Source: CAVVKW01 sp963761705 (lineage in GTDB: Bacteria > Verrucomicrobiota > Verrucomicrobiia > Chthoniobacterales > JAATET01). From it: a stretch of DNA of 64,000 bases. This document shows positions 1 through 8,472 of this stretch, piece after piece. The notes below the pieces were generated by a model that was not told where the DNA came from, made no database searches, and saw nothing but the letters and a program-made list of their open reading frames with translations. The position numbers and the translations under genes are program-made. Every line of letters starts with the position of its first letter. The stretch's first letter is position 1. The stretch lies in NCBI GenBank assembly GCA_963761705.1, contig CAVXHK010000001.1, positions 1,116,001 to 1,180,000 on the forward strand, in the 5' to 3' direction.

Positions 1-1222
1 TGCACCAGTCCTGAATGTTTTCCAGCCAGTGGTCGTAGACCTTTTCCCAGCGTTCGGGGAAGAAGCGGATGAGGTGGTCGCGGACGAGGGCGCGGGCTTC
101 GGCGGTCTTCGGGTAGCGGAGGAACCACTGTTCGCTGAGGCGGGGCTCGATCGGGACGCCGGTGCGCTCGGAGAAGCCGACCGTGTTCTGGTAGGGTTCC
201 TCTTTCACGAGGAGGTCCAGGTCCGCGAGGGCGAGGGCGGCTCGTTTGCGGGCTTCGAAGCGGTCGAGGCCGACGAAGTCCTTGCCCGCGAGTTCGTTCA
301 TCGTGCCGTCGGGGTTGAGGACGTCGAGAACGGCGAGGTCGTGGCGTTGGCCGATTTCGTGGTCGACCTTGTCGTGGGCGGGCGTGACTTTGAGGACGCC
401 GGTGCCGAATTCGAAATCGACCGAGTCGTCTCCGACGATGGGGATCGCGATCTGATTTTCGAGCGGGAGGGGTCGGCGGACGTGCTGGCCGATGAGGGCG
501 GCGTAGCGCGGGTCGGCGGGGTTCACGGCGACGGCGGTGTCGCCCATGATGGTCTCTGGGCGGGTGGTCGCGATCTCGAGGAAGGTGCCGGGCTGCTCGA
601 TGATCTCGACTCTGAAGTGGTAGAGGAAGCCCTTCTGCGGGGTGGGGATGACCTCTTCGTCGCTGAGGGCGGTGAGCGAGACGGGGCACCAGTTCACCAT
701 GCGCTTGCCCCGGTAGATGAGGCCCTTGGCGTGGAGGTCGACGAAGGTCTCCTGGACCTGGCGCGCGTAGGCCGCGTCCATGGTGAAACGTTCGCGGGCC
801 CAGTCGCAGGAGCAGCCTAGCTTTTTCAGCTGGTTGATGATGATGCCGCCGTGTTTGTCCTTCCACTCCCAGACGCGCTCGAGGAAGGCGTCGCGGCCGA
901 GGTCGTGGCGGGTCTTATTTTCGTCTTTCCGGAGGCGCCGCTCGACGACGGTCTGGGTGGCGATGCCGGCGTGGTCGGTGCCGGGGAGCCAGAGGACTTC
1001 GTGGCCGGTGAGCCGGGCGCGGCGAGCGAGGATGTCCTGGATGGTGTTGTTGAGAACGTGGCCGAGGGTGAGGACGCCGGTGACGTTGGGCGGCGGGATG
1101 ACAATCGAGTAGGCCGGTTTGGGGGATGCGGGGTCGGCGGAGAAATTGCCGTCGGCGAGCCACTGGGCGTACCATTTTTCTTCGACGGATTGGGGTTCGT
1201 AGCTTTTCGCGATCTCGGTCAT
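1..1222 (-). CDS. valS: Valyl-tRNA synthetase, N-terminal part (cut by window edge)
   Basis: Charges tRNA-Val with valine in the cytoplasm (class Ia aminoacyl-tRNA synthetase). The reverse strand is open from an ATG at 1222 to the window edge, about 407 codons. The translation begins MTEIAKSYEPQSVEEKWY and carries the class I nucleotide-binding signature as PPPNVTGVLTLGHVLNN, then LPGTDHAGIATQ, both characteristic of ValRS. The last visible residues, FPERWEKVYDHWLENIQDWC, match the region just after the editing domain, so the KMSKS loop, anticodon-binding domain and C-terminal coiled coil lie outside the window. It is transcribed divergently from gatB across 168 bp. The identity is secure; only the C-terminal end is unseen. 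Confidence 0.95.
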   Translation of the reverse strand, partial: MTEIAKSYEPQSVEEKWYAQWLADGNFSADPASPKPAYSIVIPPPNVTGVLTLGHVLNNTIQDILARRARLTGHEVLWLPGTDHAGIATQTVVERRLRKDENKTRHDLGRDAFLERVWEWKDKHGGIIINQLKKLGCSCDWARERFTMDAAYARQVQETFVDLHAKGLIYRGKRMVNWCPVSLTALSDEEVIPTPQKGFLYHFRVEIIEQPGTFLEIATTRPETIMGDTAVAVNPADPRYAALIGQHVRRPLPLENQIAIPIVGDDSVDFEFGTGVLKVTPAHDKVDHEIGQRHDLAVLDVLNPDGTMNELAGKDFVGLDRFEARKRAALALADLDLLVKEEPYQNTVGFSERTGVPIEPRLSEQWFLRYPKTAEARALVRDHLIRFFPERWEKVYDHWLENIQDWC

Positions 1223-1312
1223 GGACTGGCGAGGAGTATCAGGGGGGGAGGTGGGGGGACAACCTTGGAGGTGGGGGGCTTTTGGTGGATCGGTCGCCTT
1301 TGGTGTTAGCGG

Positions 1313-1335
1313 CTTCCGGGCTTGAAGCCCGGAAG
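1313..1335. repeat. Perfect intergenic palindrome, 11-bp arms
   Basis: Arms CTTCCGGGCTT and AAGCCCGGAAG are separated by a single G, in the divergent valS-gatB gap. A degraded copy of the same wording (gctggaagcc) follows at about 1341-1350. There is no U-tract, so it is not a classical terminator; it looks like a REP-type dispersed element. Confidence 0.6.
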
Positions 1336-1390
1336 TGCAGGCTGGAAGCCGGTGCTCCCCGGTGCGTAGGCTGTGGTTCGTTTTTATTTT

Positions 1391-2851
1391 ATGACTGATC
1401 TCGAATACGTCGCCACGATTGGCCTGGAAGTTCACGTGCAACTGAAGACGCGGAGCAAGATGTTCTGCGGGTGCGCGGTAGAATTCGGGGCGGAGCCAAA
1501 TACTCACGTTTGCCCGGTCTGTCTGGGGATGCCGGGGGCACTACCGGTGATGAACGAGGAGGCGCTGCGGTTGACGGCGCTGGCGGGCCTCATGTTGGGG
1601 TGCGACATCGCGCCGCGGTGCAAATTTGACCGGAAAAACTACTTTTATCCGGACATGCCAAAGAACTACCAAATCTCACAATACGATCTTCCCATCTGCC
1701 TCAACGGCGCGGTCCCGCTGCACGATCTGGCTTATCCCAAGGACGCGCAGAAGAAGATCGAGACGGCGAACAAAGCGGTGCGGTTGACGCGGATCCATCT
1801 GGAGGAGGACGTGGCCAAGAGCGCGCACGGGGAGGCGGGGACGGCGATTGATTTCAACCGGGCCGGGACGCCGCTCATGGAGATCGTCAGTGAGCCAGAC
1901 ATCGCTTCGCCGGAGGAGGCGTTTGCTTATCTGACGGTGCTGCAGCAGGTGATGATCTACGGTGGCGTGAGCGACGCCGACATGGAAAAGGGGATGCTGC
2001 GGTGCGACGTGAACGTCTCGGTGGCACCGGTGGGATCGAAGGAATGGGGGACGAAGATCGAGGTTAAGAACATGAACTCGATCAGCGGGGTGCGGCGGGC
2101 GTTAGCGTTTGAAATCCCGCGGCAGATCGCGGCATACCGGGCGGGGGAGACGCTCGATCAGGAGACGCGGCGGTGGGATGACTCGATTGGTGAGACGACG
2201 CTCATGCGGATCAAGGAGTCGGCGCACGATTACCGGTATTTTCCCGATCCGGATTTGCTGCCGGTGGAGACCGTGGATCTGGTGAGCGCGGCGCGGGAGC
2301 GGATGCCGGAGCTGCCCTGGGACAAGCGGGCGCGATTCGTGGCGGATTATGAGGTGAGCGAAACGGACGCGGGGACGCTGGCGAATGACCTCGCGCTGGC
2401 GACGTACTTCGAGACCGCGGCGAAGGGAGCGAAGAAGCCGAAGAGCGTGGCGAACTGGATTCTCAACGATTTGCAGAGTTCCCTTGCCGCGGAGAATGTC
2501 GCGATCGGGGATTGTCCGATTCCGCCGGAGGCGTTGGACGAGTTGGTGGGGTTGATCGACGGGGGGAAGATTAGCGGGAAGCAGGGGAAGGAAGTGTTCG
2601 CGGAGATGTTCGCCACGCGGAAGCCGGCGGCGGTGATCGTGAAGGAGCGAGGCCTCGAGCAGGTGAGTGACTCGGGGGCGATCGAGGTCTTTGCCGACGA
2701 GGTGATCGCGGCCAACCCGGGGCCGGTGGCGGAATACAAGGCCGGGAAGACGTCGGTGATCAACTTCCTCAAAGGACAGGTGATGAAGGCTTCGCGGGGG
2801 AAGGCCAATCCGGCGTTGGCGGGGGAAGTGTTGGAGCAAAAGTTGAAATGA
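1391..2851 (+). CDS. gatB: Asp-tRNA(Asn)/Glu-tRNA(Gln) amidotransferase subunit B
   Basis: Kinase and tRNA-recognition subunit of the GatCAB complex, which amidates Glu-tRNA-Gln and Asp-tRNA-Asn. The 486-residue product has the usual family length. It starts MTDLEYVATIGLEVHVQL, the canonical GatB opening, and has the four zinc-type cysteines at 26, 28, 41 and 44. The region YFYPDMPKNYQISQYDLP is the highly conserved cradle segment, and the C-terminal tail is a YqeY-like domain ending in NPALAGEVLEQKLK. I chose the ATG at 1391 over a GTG 18 bp upstream because it gives the canonical N-terminus. No gatA or gatC is in the window. Confidence 0.97.
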   Translation: MTDLEYVATIGLEVHVQLKTRSKMFCGCAVEFGAEPNTHVCPVCLGMPGALPVMNEEALRLTALAGLMLGCDIAPRCKFDRKNYFYPDMPKNYQISQYDLPICLNGAVPLHDLAYPKDAQKKIETANKAVRLTRIHLEEDVAKSAHGEAGTAIDFNRAGTPLMEIVSEPDIASPEEAFAYLTVLQQVMIYGGVSDADMEKGMLRCDVNVSVAPVGSKEWGTKIEVKNMNSISGVRRALAFEIPRQIAAYRAGETLDQETRRWDDSIGETTLMRIKESAHDYRYFPDPDLLPVETVDLVSAARERMPELPWDKRARFVADYEVSETDAGTLANDLALATYFETAAKGAKKPKSVANWILNDLQSSLAAENVAIGDCPIPPEALDELVGLIDGGKISGKQGKEVFAEMFATRKPAAVIVKERGLEQVSDSGAIEVFADEVIAANPGPVAEYKAGKTSVINFLKGQVMKASRGKANPALAGEVLEQKLK

Positions 2852-2891
2852 GTTTTTTAAATCGAAGGTGCAGGTACCAAAGGAAACGGCG

Positions 2892-3721
2892 ATGAAGATT
2901 CATTCGACGGCAGTTGTTGGGGAGGGGGTCGGTTGGGAGCGAACGTTGAGATCGGGGCGTACGCCATCGTCGACGACGGGGTGGTGCTCGGGGACGATTG
3001 CGTGGTGCGGGCGCACGCTGTGATCACGAACCAAGTGACGATGGGGGCGAGAAATTACGTCGGCTACGGCGCCGTGATCGGGTCGGCACCGCAGGATTAC
3101 GCCCACGATGATTCCATCTCGAGCGGGGTGGTGATCGGGGACGACAATCGGTTTCGCGAGCACGTGACGATCCACCGGGGGACGAACGAGGGGTCGGTGA
3201 CTCGGGTGGGGGACGGGAATTTCCTGATGGTGGGCGCGCACCTTGGCCACAACGCGGCGATCGGAGATCGGAACGTGATCGCGAACAATTGCCTCTTCGC
3301 GGGTCACGTCGTGATGGGCGACGACGTGGTCGTGGGCGGTGCGTCGGTGTTTCACCAGAACATCCGCGTTGGCGATATGACGATGATCCGGGGCGGAACG
3401 GCGTGGAGTAAGGACATCCCGCCGTTCACGATGGGGTTGATTCTTAACACCGTGCGCGGGCTGAACGCCGTCGGGATGCGGCGGAAGGGGATCAGTGCCG
3501 AGGACCGGGCGGACGTGAAGCGGGCTTACTTGATGATTTATCGGAGCGGGATGAACATCTCGCAGGCGGTGGAGGAGACGAAGTCGGTGGCATGGGGTCC
3601 GGTTGCGCGGCGTTTTCTGGATTTCGTCGGGGTGAAATCAAAAAAAGGGCTTTGTGGGACCAACCTCCGAGCGCGCAAGTCGGCGGGGGATTCCGCGGAG
3701 GGTGGGGACCCGGCGGGCTGA
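2892..3721 (+). CDS. lpxA: UDP-N-acetylglucosamine acyltransferase LpxA, with apparent frameshift near the start
   Basis: First enzyme of lipid A synthesis: transfers 3-hydroxyacyl from ACP to UDP-GlcNAc in the cytoplasm. The protein is a left-handed beta-helix of hexapeptide repeats; the catalytic histidine is the second His of AHLGHN, and the C-terminal helical region has NTVRGLNAVGMRRKGIS as in LpxA. The intact reading frame has only a weak TTG start at 2933. The ATG at 2892 gives MKIHSTAVVGEG, a typical LpxA N-terminus, but in another frame. Adding one base, for example in the G5 run at 2924-2928, joins the two frames and keeps the hexapeptide register. A sequencing indel or a real frameshift are both possible. 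Orphan copy: no lpxD, fabZ or lpxB beside it. Confidence 0.88.
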
Positions 3722-3724
3722 GGA

Positions 3725-4384
3725 CTAGGCGCGGCGGGTGAGCTTCCAGGCGGGGTTGGCGTAGCGGGTGGCGGCGAGTGCGGTCGCGTCGGGGCGGGCG
3801 GGCGGGTCGAGGGCAAAGACGTCGGTTGCGAGGGCGTGGGCGAGACTTTCCGCGAAATCAGCGGGGGGAACGAGACCCTGAAGACTGCCTTGGTAAAGCA
3901 GGCCGGAGCGGGTCCGGCGTTGGGCTCCGCCGACGATCTTGCGATTGTCGTGGAGGACATCGAGGCAGGCGGGGGCGGTGAAGCACGCGAGGCCGGTGCG
4001 GGAGTCTTTTGCGGCGGCGAGGCGGACGTCCGGGAAAGTCGGGACGAGCGCGTCGCGGATGGCGGTGTGGATAAGGCGGTAAGAGTCCGTGGGGCGGAGG
4101 GTGGCGAGGTTCTCAGTGGCGGGGACGGCGAGCGCGATGGTGAGGTCGTCGCCGTGTTCGACGAAGCCGCCGCCGGTCCAGCGGCGGGTGGCGGGGCGGC
4201 TCAGGGTGAGTGGCTGGACGTCGGCCCATTTCTGAGGGTAGCCAAAGGTGACTTCCGGCCGACTCCAGCGGTACAGCCGGAGGATGGGCGTGGAACTCTC
4301 TTGAAGGAGTAACTCGTCGGTCGCCATGTGGATCGGACCAGCGTGGCGGGAGGAGTCGTTCCAAACGGCGAGGTGGGTGAGCAC
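3725..4384 (-). CDS. Lipoate-protein ligase A-like (BPL/LplA fold) protein
   Basis: Member of the biotin/lipoate ligase superfamily, which attaches or transfers lipoyl or octanoyl groups to lysines of carrier domains. Visible family features are the N-terminal MATDELLLQ helix, the substrate loop RRWTGGGFVEHGDDLTIAL (equivalent to the RRxSGGGAVxHD region of LplA) and DNRKIVGGAQRRTRSGLLYQGSL (the K-I-x-G-x-AQ element). About 219 aa, shorter than two-domain E. coli LplA because it lacks the C-terminal domain, so it may be an octanoyl or lipoyl transferase (LipM/LipL-like) rather than a ligase. The start is GTG 4384; a TTG at 4420 would add 12 residues. Convergent with lpxA (3 bp) and divergent from parB. 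Confidence 0.8.
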   Translation of the reverse strand: MLTHLAVWNDSSRHAGPIHMATDELLLQESSTPILRLYRWSRPEVTFGYPQKWADVQPLTLSRPATRRWTGGGFVEHGDDLTIALAVPATENLATLRPTDSYRLIHTAIRDALVPTFPDVRLAAAKDSRTGLACFTAPACLDVLHDNRKIVGGAQRRTRSGLLYQGSLQGLVPPADFAESLAHALATDVFALDPPARPDATALAATRYANPAWKLTRRA

Positions 4385-4460
4385 GGCAGAGAGGTTTCTT
4401 CGGGTGGGGGCGAGGATCAAGTTTGATTTGTCGCGATACGGTCCCTACGCTCCGGCACTC

Positions 4461-5357
4461 ATGGCAAAGCAGGCGCTCGGAAAAGGACTCGGCGCGCTCA
4501 TCAATACGCGCGTGGCGGATCCCCAACCGTCGGCGACGAATGGCGAGCGCATCCAAATGATCGCGCTCTCGAAGATCTTTCCGAGTCCGCTGCAGCCGCG
4601 GCACGAGTTTCGGCCCAATCAGCTCACCGAACTCGTCGAATCGATCCGTGAACGGGGCATCATTCAGCCGCTGATCGTGCGGCAGGCGGGCGACCGCTTC
4701 GAGTTGATCGCGGGCGAGCGCCGTTGGCGGGCTTCGCAGGAGGTCGGCCTCGAGGAAGCGCCGGCGATCATCCGCAAAGCGTCCGACCAGGAAGTGCTCG
4801 AGCTGGCGCTCATCGAGAATCTTCAGCGGGAAGATCTCAATCCGATCGAAGAGGCGTCGGCGTATTCGCGGCTGTCGCGGGAGTTCGGGTTGACGCAGGA
4901 GGACATCTCTAAGCGGGTGGGAAAAAGCCGGGCGTCCGTCGCAAATGCGATGCGTTTGCTGGATCTGCACCCCGACGTGCAGGTGATGGTCCGGCAGGGA
5001 CAGATCTCGGTCGGCCACGCGAAGGTTCTCCTCTCGCTCAAATCGCACGACGAACAGAAGTTGTTGGCCGAAATGGTGATCCGCCAATCCGCGTCCGTTC
5101 GCGCGACCGAGAAACTAGCCGCGTCGCACGTGGCGAAATCAGGTGGAGGCAACGTTGGTGGCGAGCGGAAAAAGTCCAAGTCGGACGAGGACGTCGCTCC
5201 GGCCGTTCAGAGGGTCCAAAATTTATTGCAACACCGCTTGGCGACCCGGGTCGTAGTCCACCATGGTGAAAAAAAGGGCAGCATCACCATCGAATATTAT
5301 GGCAACGACGATCTCCAGCGCATCCTCAGCTCCATCGGCATCGAGTCCGACGAGTAA
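4461..5357 (+). CDS. parB: Chromosome partitioning protein ParB
   Basis: CTP-dependent, parS-binding clamp for chromosome segregation. The 298-residue product begins MAKQALGKGLGALI, the classic ParB N-terminus that contacts ParA, followed by the ParB/Srx nucleotide-binding core with GERRWRAS (box II). The helix-turn-helix is LTQEDISKRVGKSRASVANAMRLLDL, and the C-terminal dimerisation domain follows from about residue 250. The ATG at 4461 gives this canonical start. No parA is adjacent in the window and I see no parS-like 16-mer, which is unusual because parA and parB are normally coupled. The gene overlaps the next one. Confidence 0.95.
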   Translation: MAKQALGKGLGALINTRVADPQPSATNGERIQMIALSKIFPSPLQPRHEFRPNQLTELVESIRERGIIQPLIVRQAGDRFELIAGERRWRASQEVGLEEAPAIIRKASDQEVLELALIENLQREDLNPIEEASAYSRLSREFGLTQEDISKRVGKSRASVANAMRLLDLHPDVQVMVRQGQISVGHAKVLLSLKSHDEQKLLAEMVIRQSASVRATEKLAASHVAKSGGGNVGGERKKSKSDEDVAPAVQRVQNLLQHRLATRVVVHHGEKKGSITIEYYGNDDLQRILSSIGIESDE

Positions 5358-6321
5358 ACCATCCGTCCCGCGGCCTTCGTTACTGAAGCGGGTTGGTCGG
5401 GGTTTTATTCAGCAGATCGATTCCGACTATTTCCCCGAGGGAGCGGACGCGGTCGCGGAAGGTCCGGAGCGCTTCGAATGGTCGCGGGCGGTCCCGTTCA
5501 TCATTCTGCACCTTGGGTGTCTCGGGGCGATCTGGGTGGGCTGGAGCTGGACGGCGGTTGCGGTCGCCGCCGCGCTTTACTTGGTTCGAATGTTTGCGGT
5601 GACGGGGTTTTATCACCGTTATTTTTGTCACAAGTCCTACCGGACTTCGCGGGTGAATCAGTTCATTTTCGCGCTCATCGGCCTCACGGCGGTCCAGCGC
5701 GGGCCACTCTGGTGGGCGGCGGTGCACCGGCACCACCACAAGCACTCGGACGAGGAGCACGACGCGCATTCTCCGGTCAAGAAGGGGTTCGCTTGGTCAC
5801 ACATCGGCTGGCTGACGAGCAGCCGGAATTTTCCGACGAATTACAAGGTCGTGCGTGATCTCGCGAAGTATCCCGAGCTCGTGTTTCTGAACCGGTTTGA
5901 CCTCATCGGCCCGTTGTTGCTGATCGGCTTGATGTATGGCCTCGGGGCCTTGCTCGCGGCGGTCGCGCCGGGGCTGGGAACGGGTGGTTGGCAGATGGTG
6001 GTCTGGGGATTTTTCATCAGCACGACGGTTCTCTTCCACGGGACGTGCTGCGTGAATTCGTTTGCCCACACGATCGGGAGCAAGCGCTACAAGACGGATG
6101 ACGAGAGTCGCAACAGCCTCATTCTCGCGCTCATCACGCTGGGCGAGGGCTGGCACAACAATCATCACCATTATCAATCCTCCGCGCGGCAGGGCTTCTA
6201 CTGGTGGGAGATCGACATCTCTTATTACGTGCTGCGGGCGCTGAAGGCGTGCGGTCTGGTCTGGGATCTCCGCGGCGTGCCGTCGTCGGCCTACGACGAA
6301 GCAAATATCCGGCGGCACTAG
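5299..6321 (+). CDS. Acyl-CoA/acyl-lipid desaturase (delta-9 type)
   Basis: Membrane di-iron desaturase that introduces a cis double bond into saturated acyl chains. All three histidine boxes are present: HRYFCH (about residues 106-111), HRHHHKH (143-149) and HNNHHHY (286-292). They are interspersed with four hydrophobic segments in a protein of about 340 aa. The start is uncertain. ATG 5299 and ATG 5263 both lie inside parB (overlap 59 or 95 bp) and neither has a good ribosome site; there is no usable start after the parB stop. The next gene begins 3 bp after the stop, so the desaturase heads the lipid island and probably provides the unsaturated substrate for the downstream methyltransferases. 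Confidence 0.9.
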   Translation: MATTISSASSAPSASSPTSKPSVPRPSLLKRVGRGFIQQIDSDYFPEGADAVAEGPERFEWSRAVPFIILHLGCLGAIWVGWSWTAVAVAAALYLVRMFAVTGFYHRYFCHKSYRTSRVNQFIFALIGLTAVQRGPLWWAAVHRHHHKHSDEEHDAHSPVKKGFAWSHIGWLTSSRNFPTNYKVVRDLAKYPELVFLNRFDLIGPLLLIGLMYGLGALLAAVAPGLGTGGWQMVVWGFFISTTVLFHGTCCVNSFAHTIGSKRYKTDDESRNSLILALITLGEGWHNNHHHYQSSARQGFYWWEIDISYYVLRALKACGLVWDLRGVPSSAYDEANIRRH

Positions 6322-6324
6322 ACG

Positions 6325-7602
6325 ATGCGGGAGCGAATTGCGGTCATCGGATCGGGCGTCGCGGGACTCGGCTGCGCGTGGAACTTGCGTGACGTCGCGG
6401 ACGTCACGTTCTTCGAGCAGGCCGAGCGGCCCGGTGGGCACTCGAACACGATCGTCGTGCAAGAAGACGGTCGGGACGTGCCGATCGACACGGGATTTAT
6501 CGTCTTCAATCACGTGACGTATCCGCACCTCTGCGCGCTGTTCGAGGATCTGGGGGTAGCGACGGAGCCGAGCCAGATGTCGTTCAGCGTGCAGCACCAG
6601 CCGGACCATCTCGAATACAATGGGATGAGCGTGCGGAAAGTCTTTGCCCAGTGGCGGAATCTCGCGCGTCCGCGGTTTCATCGGTTGATCAAGGAGATCG
6701 GGCGGTTCTTCGACGTGGCAAACGCGTCGCTGGAGACCGAAGCGCGGGGGACGGTGAGAGAATTTGCGGCGGAGTATGGGTTCAGCCGGGACCTGTTGAA
6801 CCACTATCTCATCCCGATGAGTTCGGCGGTGTGGTCGACGCGTCCGGACGACGTGTTGGAGTTCCCGGCGGGAATGTTGATCCGCTTCTTTTACAATCAT
6901 GGCTTTCTGGGCGTCCACACGCACCACCCTTGGTTCACGGTGAGCAACGGGTCGCGGAGCTACGTGCGGAAGATCATTGCCGGGACGGCGGAGCCGAGGT
7001 TGGGGGAGAAGGTCGTGGGGGTCGAGGCGACCGCGGACGGAGCGGTGGTGCGAACGGCGAGCGGAGAGACGGAGACGTTCGACCGGGTGATCGTGGCGAC
7101 GCACGCGGACGAGGCGTTGGCGCTGCTGACGAAACCGGAGCCGGACGAGCTGCGTTTGTTGCGGGAGTTTGGGTATCAGCACAATCACGCGACGCTGCAC
7201 ACGGACGAGCGGGTCATGCCGAAGCGGCGGATCGCGTGGGCGTCGTGGAACTATCGGATCGAGGCGGAGGCCGACGGGCGTCACCGTGCGTCGACTCATT
7301 ATTGGATGAACGCGTTGCAGAACGTGTCGCCGGAGGTGAACTATTTCGTCTCGATCAACGCGGAAGGGTTGATTCCGGATCGCCACATTCTCTACGAAAC
7401 GGACTACGATCACCCGACGTTTACGTTGGAGGCGGTCGCGGCGCAGCGGGAGCTGGGTGGGCTGAACCGGCGGTCAAAGGATCAGCGGATCTATTTCTGC
7501 GGAAGTTATTTCCGGTATGGGTTCCACGAGGACGCCTACTGGTCGGCGGTGGAAGTGTGCGGGGCGGTGAGGGAGCATCTCGGCGTGCAAGTGCCAAGCT
7601 GA
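6325..7602 (+). CDS. FAD-dependent amine oxidase-like protein (COG2907)
   Basis: Flavoprotein of the amine oxidase/phytoene desaturase fold. The N-terminal dinucleotide site is IAVIGSGVAGLGCAWNL, followed by the GG motif ERPGGHSNTI, and the C-terminal flavin contact is YFCGSYFRYGFHEDAYWSAVEVCGAV. It is 425 aa. COG2907 proteins recur beside DUF1365, Cfa and DUF1295 genes in many bacteria, as here, and relatives act on methylated acyl chains in furan fatty acid synthesis in alphaproteobacteria. The exact reaction in this organism is inference: probably oxidation or desaturation of a lipid acyl chain. It is tightly packed between the desaturase (3 bp) and the DUF1365 gene (8 bp). Confidence 0.85.
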   Translation: MRERIAVIGSGVAGLGCAWNLRDVADVTFFEQAERPGGHSNTIVVQEDGRDVPIDTGFIVFNHVTYPHLCALFEDLGVATEPSQMSFSVQHQPDHLEYNGMSVRKVFAQWRNLARPRFHRLIKEIGRFFDVANASLETEARGTVREFAAEYGFSRDLLNHYLIPMSSAVWSTRPDDVLEFPAGMLIRFFYNHGFLGVHTHHPWFTVSNGSRSYVRKIIAGTAEPRLGEKVVGVEATADGAVVRTASGETETFDRVIVATHADEALALLTKPEPDELRLLREFGYQHNHATLHTDERVMPKRRIAWASWNYRIEAEADGRHRASTHYWMNALQNVSPEVNYFVSINAEGLIPDRHILYETDYDHPTFTLEAVAAQRELGGLNRRSKDQRIYFCGSYFRYGFHEDAYWSAVEVCGAVREHLGVQVPS

Positions 7603-7610
7603 CCCGGGCG

Positions 7611-8402
7611 GTGGAATCCTGTCTCTACGAATGCTTGGTGATGCACCGGCGACTCGCGCCGAAGCGGCACGAGTTTACCTACCGGATCTTCATGTTCTGG
7701 CTCGATCTCGACGAGCTGGCGGAGGTGGCGGGGCGGGTGCCGATCTTTGGGTTCAACGAACCGAACCTCTATTCGCTGCGGGAGTCGGATCACTACTCGA
7801 TCGGGAAAGCGGGTCTGCGGGGGACGGTCGAGGCTTACCTGAGGGAGAACGGCGAGACGCGGACGCCCGACCGGATCCGCATGCTGACCCTGCCGCGGGT
7901 GGCGGGCTACGTTTTTAATCCGATCACCATTTTCTATTGCTACGACGCGGACGGGACGGCTTTTGCCTCCGTGATTCAGGTCGGGAATACGTTTCGAGAG
8001 TTGAAGTTGTATCTCGTGCCAGCGGGCGGCGTCGGGATGGCGCGACGGGTGGTGAAGCATTTTTACGTGTCGCCGTTTGCGGATCTGGATCTGGAGTTCG
8101 ATTTTCGTTTCGCGGTGCCGGAGGATCGTTTGGGGATCTGGATCGATGATTATCGGGGCGAAGAGAAGGAGTTGGTGACGTCGATGACCGGCGGACGCGT
8201 CAAACTGACGACGGCGAACCTGGCGTGGATGACCGTGAAGTACCCGCTCGTGACGCTGAAGGTGATCGGCGGAATTCACTGGGAAGCGATGAAGCTTTGG
8301 TGGAAGGGGCTGCCGGTCCGGATGAAGGAGGCGCAGGTCGACAAACAGCGGGAAATTTTTAACCCGCACGAGTCACTGCGAGGACCGGGTAGGCCTCGGT
8401 AG
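7611..8402 (+). CDS. DUF1365 family protein
   Basis: Conserved protein (263 aa) of unknown biochemical activity, almost always found with COG2907 flavoproteins and cyclopropane-synthase-like methyltransferases. The family opening SCLYECLVMHRRLAPKRHEFTYRIFMFWLDLDEL is clear, and VFNPITIFYCYDADG and KHFYVSPF are further conserved blocks. The frame stays open far upstream (to 6651), but that extension is antisense-like shadow over the amine oxidase gene. GTG 7611 gives the standard N-terminus 8 bp after the preceding stop. Its role is presumably in the same acyl-chain modification; no signal peptide is visible. Confidence 0.88.
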   Translation: MESCLYECLVMHRRLAPKRHEFTYRIFMFWLDLDELAEVAGRVPIFGFNEPNLYSLRESDHYSIGKAGLRGTVEAYLRENGETRTPDRIRMLTLPRVAGYVFNPITIFYCYDADGTAFASVIQVGNTFRELKLYLVPAGGVGMARRVVKHFYVSPFADLDLEFDFRFAVPEDRLGIWIDDYRGEEKELVTSMTGGRVKLTTANLAWMTVKYPLVTLKVIGGIHWEAMKLWWKGLPVRMKEAQVDKQREIFNPHESLRGPGRPR

Positions 8403-8472
8403 GGCAATTCTCCCCCAACCTGTCATTTTTAGGTGATCCGAAGCGGGGCTGGTCAGTGCCGGGGAGACCAGG

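Noticed and set aside
5797..7413. 538-codon frame on the minus strand across the desaturase and flavoprotein genes
   Set aside because: Arg/His-rich antisense reading of genes with intact motifs.
6651..7610. In-frame upstream extension of the DUF1365 gene
   Set aside because: Lies in a shifted frame of the flavoprotein gene; the standard DUF1365 N-terminus starts at GTG 7611.
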